Shown in pieces: positions 5,717 through 6,713 of a DNA stretch of 6,713 nt (the first letter of the stretch is position 1; each line of letters opens with the position of its first letter). The DNA is taken from positions 1 to 6,713 of the forward strand of contig JACQEE010000045.1 of the NCBI GenBank assembly GCA_016200725.1, read 5' to 3'. The position numbers and the translations under genes were made by a program. This DNA is from Chloroflexota bacterium (GTDB taxonomy: Bacteria > Chloroflexota > Dehalococcoidia > SHYB01). The notes under the pieces were generated by a model. It had not been told where the DNA came from, searched no databases, and saw only the letters and a list, made by a program, of their open reading frames with translations.

Positions 5717-6169
5717 TTACGCGCGCTGGATCTTGGGCAGCGAGTAGTCGGTTTGGCCGCCTTTGCCGTCGGCGACGCCGATGTCGTCGAAGACGATCTT
5801 GACGGCGAGGCCAACCTGCACCTGCTCGGGCTTGGTGCCGTCGTTGAAGTTGGACATGATGCGCACGCCCGGCGCCTCGTCGATGTCCACGATGACGATG
5901 GGCACGGGGAGTTCGCCCTCGAAGCCGGGGTGGAAGGCGCGATAGGCGGTCACCCAGGTGTGGACTTTGCCCTTCGGCGCGACCTGCACCCACTCGTAGT
6001 CGAACGAGCCGCAACTGGCGCAGAGCGGTCGCGGGTAGTGGCGGAAGGTGCGGCACTTGCTGCAACGCTGGAAGCGCAGCTCGTGCTTCTTGCAGAACTC
6101 CCAGAAGGGGGCGGTATCGCCCGTGGGGCGCGGCAGCGGCTTCTTGTAGTTGACGACGGGGAATGCCAT
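5717..6169 (-). CDS. Zn-ribbon domain-containing OB-fold protein (DUF35 type)
   Basis: This family binds acyl-CoA-type substrates and usually works as a partner subunit of thiolases, ketosynthase-like enzymes or hydratases; the role is accessory rather than clearly catalytic. The ATG at 6169 (150 aa, normal for the family) has GAAGGAG 8 nt upstream; the frame extends to 6277 but only through repeat sequence. After an N-terminal helix with TAPFWEF (19-25), a rubredoxin-like zinc ribbon is formed by CSKC (Cys36, Cys39) and CASC (Cys50, Cys53). The OB-fold follows over about 60-145, with GKVHTWVTAYRAFHPGF, PVPIVIVDIDEAPGVRIMSN and VKIVFDDIG as the expected strands. All four zinc ligands are intact. 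No thiolase gene adjoins it: about 540 nt of repeats lie upstream and a terminator and an unrelated gene lie downstream. The actual partner is therefore not visible here. There is no clear link to the hopanoid genes. Confidence 0.88.
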   Translation of the reverse strand: MAFPVVNYKKPLPRPTGDTAPFWEFCKKHELRFQRCSKCRTFRHYPRPLCASCGSFDYEWVQVAPKGKVHTWVTAYRAFHPGFEGELPVPIVIVDIDEAPGVRIMSNFNDGTKPEQVQVGLAVKIVFDDIGVADGKGGQTDYSLPKIQRA

Positions 6170-6177
6170 TCGATGTG

Positions 6178-6184
6178 CTCCTTC
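6178..6184 (-). promoter_or_regulatory. Ribosome binding site that decides the OB-fold gene start
   Basis: GAAGGAG on the minus strand stands 8 nt before the ATG at 6169. I see no convincing -35/-10 pair in the 80 nt upstream of it. Confidence 0.7.
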
Positions 6185-6259
6185 GGCTCTCGCTCGTTTG
6201 CTCTCGCGTGTCTGCCTATCTCGCGGCCTTGTTCGTCCCACCCGCCCGCCCCGTGGCGT

Positions 6260-6278
6260 TGTGGGGGACACCCCCACA
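6260..6278. repeat. Perfect hairpin at the start of repeat module copy 1
   Basis: TGTGGGGG (6260-6267) and CCCCCACA (6271-6278) form an 8-bp stem with loop ACA. In the second module only the inner five G/C pairs are kept (6556-6568). Confidence 0.6.
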
Positions 6279-6283
6279 CCCCC

Positions 6284-6354
6284 GGCCTTCGCTGCGCTCG
6301 GCGCTGTGGGCCTCGCTACGCTCGGCGCTGTGGGCCTCGCTACGCTCCTTCTGT
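6284..6354. repeat. 24-nt tandem repeat, about three units
   Basis: Units start at 6284, 6308 and 6332. The second differs from the first at a few positions and the third diverges after 16 nt. The unit reads GGGCCTCGCTACGCTCGGCG followed by CTGT. It lies inside module copy 1 and is absent from copy 2. Confidence 0.8.
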
Positions 6355-6414
6355 CACTCTGAACGGAGTGAAGAGTCCCTCCGCTCTTATCTCCCCCTTC
6401 CTTCCCAGAGCCTG

Positions 6415-6434
6415 CCCTGAGCGCAGTCGAAGGG
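6415..6434. repeat. Family D repeat nested inside a family C palindrome
   Basis: CCCTGAGCGCAGTCGAAGGG differs by one base from the copy at 5672-5691. It stands where the loop of the family C hairpin is found in the other copies, between the CCCCTTCC arm and the GGAAGGGG arm. Confidence 0.65.
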
Positions 6435-6514
6435 GAAGGGGTTGGGGTTAGGTTCGTGGCGCTGGTCGCGCCTATCGTTACGTTGTTTCCTTCGAGGGGT
6501 CCCCCCCTCCACCC

Positions 6515-6540
6515 GCGCCCTTCGCCTTCGCTCAGGGCGC
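6515..6540. repeat. Family D-like palindrome between the two modules
   Basis: GCGCCCT (6515-6521) and AGGGCGC (6534-6540) form a perfect 7-bp stem around a 12-nt loop containing TTCGCT, in reverse orientation to the copy at 6415. Apart from this element I see nothing in 6456-6555. Confidence 0.6.
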
Positions 6541-6555
6541 CTCTACGGAAGTGGC

Positions 6556-6699
6556 GGGGGACACCCCCACACCCCCGGCCTTCGCTGCGCTCGGCGCTGT
6601 CGCGTCGCTCCCGCTCCTTCTGTCACTCTGAACGGAGTGAAGAGTCCCTCCGCTCTTTTCTTCCCCTTCCCTCCCAGGGAAGGGGTTGGGGTTAGGTTC
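6556..6699. repeat. Composite repeat module, copy 2 (A-B-C)
   Basis: Block A (6556-6600) and block B (6613-6657) are each identical over 45 nt to copy 1 and are separated by 12 nt. The family C palindrome follows (6658-6699), here with an intact 9-bp stem (6663-6671 with 6677-6685). The sequence continues to the window end with another small hairpin, GTTAGG/CCTAAC (6691-6707). Confidence 0.85.
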
Positions 6700-6713
6700 C
6701 CCCTAACAAATCC

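Larger units (their letters stand above)
6263..6455. repeat. Composite repeat module, copy 1 (A-tandem-B-C)
   Basis: The module contains, in order: a 45-nt block A (6263-6307), extra 24-nt tandem units (6308-6343), a 45-nt block B (6344-6388) and a family C palindrome (6389-6455). Blocks A and B are identical to those in copy 2. Block B includes CACTCTGAACGGAGTGAAGA, whose reading frame gives the well-known spurious peptide CHSERSEES. There is no gene here. Confidence 0.85.

Noticed and set aside
6170..6277. N-terminal extension of the OB-fold protein to an ATG at 6277
   Set aside because: The added 36 residues are Arg-rich repeat translation, and a strong ribosome binding site precedes the ATG at 6169.
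6150..6695. Several small plus-strand frames, with peptides such as CHSERSEESLRS
   Set aside because: They are translations of dispersed repeats. This peptide is a known false protein arising from such repeats in many genomes.
6263..6699. CRISPR array
   Set aside because: There are only two copies of long blocks with unequal linkers, which themselves contain repeats; there are no regular spacers and no cas gene.

Overview
The window is a GC-rich bacterial segment of about 6.7 kb. All five genes I can support lie on the minus strand, so they are read from right to left. The most likely source is an uncultivated Chloroflexota-like or other hopanoid-producing bacterium. That is an inference from three things: an IdsA-type polyprenyl synthetase, a hopanoid radical SAM enzyme, and short dispersed repeats whose translations give the well-known spurious peptides CHSERSEES and PFDFAQG. 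Nothing in the window fixes the taxon.

Layout in transcription order. (1) 6713-6170 has no gene. It is packed with repeats: two copies of a composite module about 145-190 nt long, a 24-nt tandem repeat and several GC-rich palindromes. (2) 6169-5717 encodes a zinc-ribbon/OB-fold (DUF35-type) acyl-CoA-associated protein, followed by a strong hairpin terminator at 5583-5610. (3) 5582-5478 is an AT-rich promoter island with an inverted repeat. It drives 5477-4470, an unrecognised membrane-anchored protein with an N-terminal transmembrane helix, a long repetitive Ala-rich stalk and a small C-terminal beta-rich domain. (4) 4469-4160 is intergenic, with GC hairpins, a G-rich tract and a good sigma70-type promoter. 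(5) 4159-1 holds a probable operon: dxs (1-deoxy-D-xylulose-5-phosphate synthase), a polyprenyl diphosphate synthase, and hpnH (adenosylhopane synthase). hpnH runs off the left edge of the window.

The operon is metabolically coherent. DXS starts the MEP pathway, the polyprenyl synthase condenses the resulting C5 units into FPP or GGPP, and HpnH adds a 5'-deoxyadenosyl group to the hopanoid made downstream of FPP and squalene. Streptomyces hopanoid clusters carry the same kinds of genes together. No squalene-hopene cyclase or squalene synthase is visible, so those would lie outside the window.

The most unusual features are: an in-frame stretch inside the polyprenyl synthase that is built from dispersed palindromic repeats; a perfectly spaced telomere-like heptamer array between dxs and the polyprenyl synthase; an atypical cofactor-region motif in DXS; the fibre-like surface protein; and a nested, duplicated repeat module at the right end.
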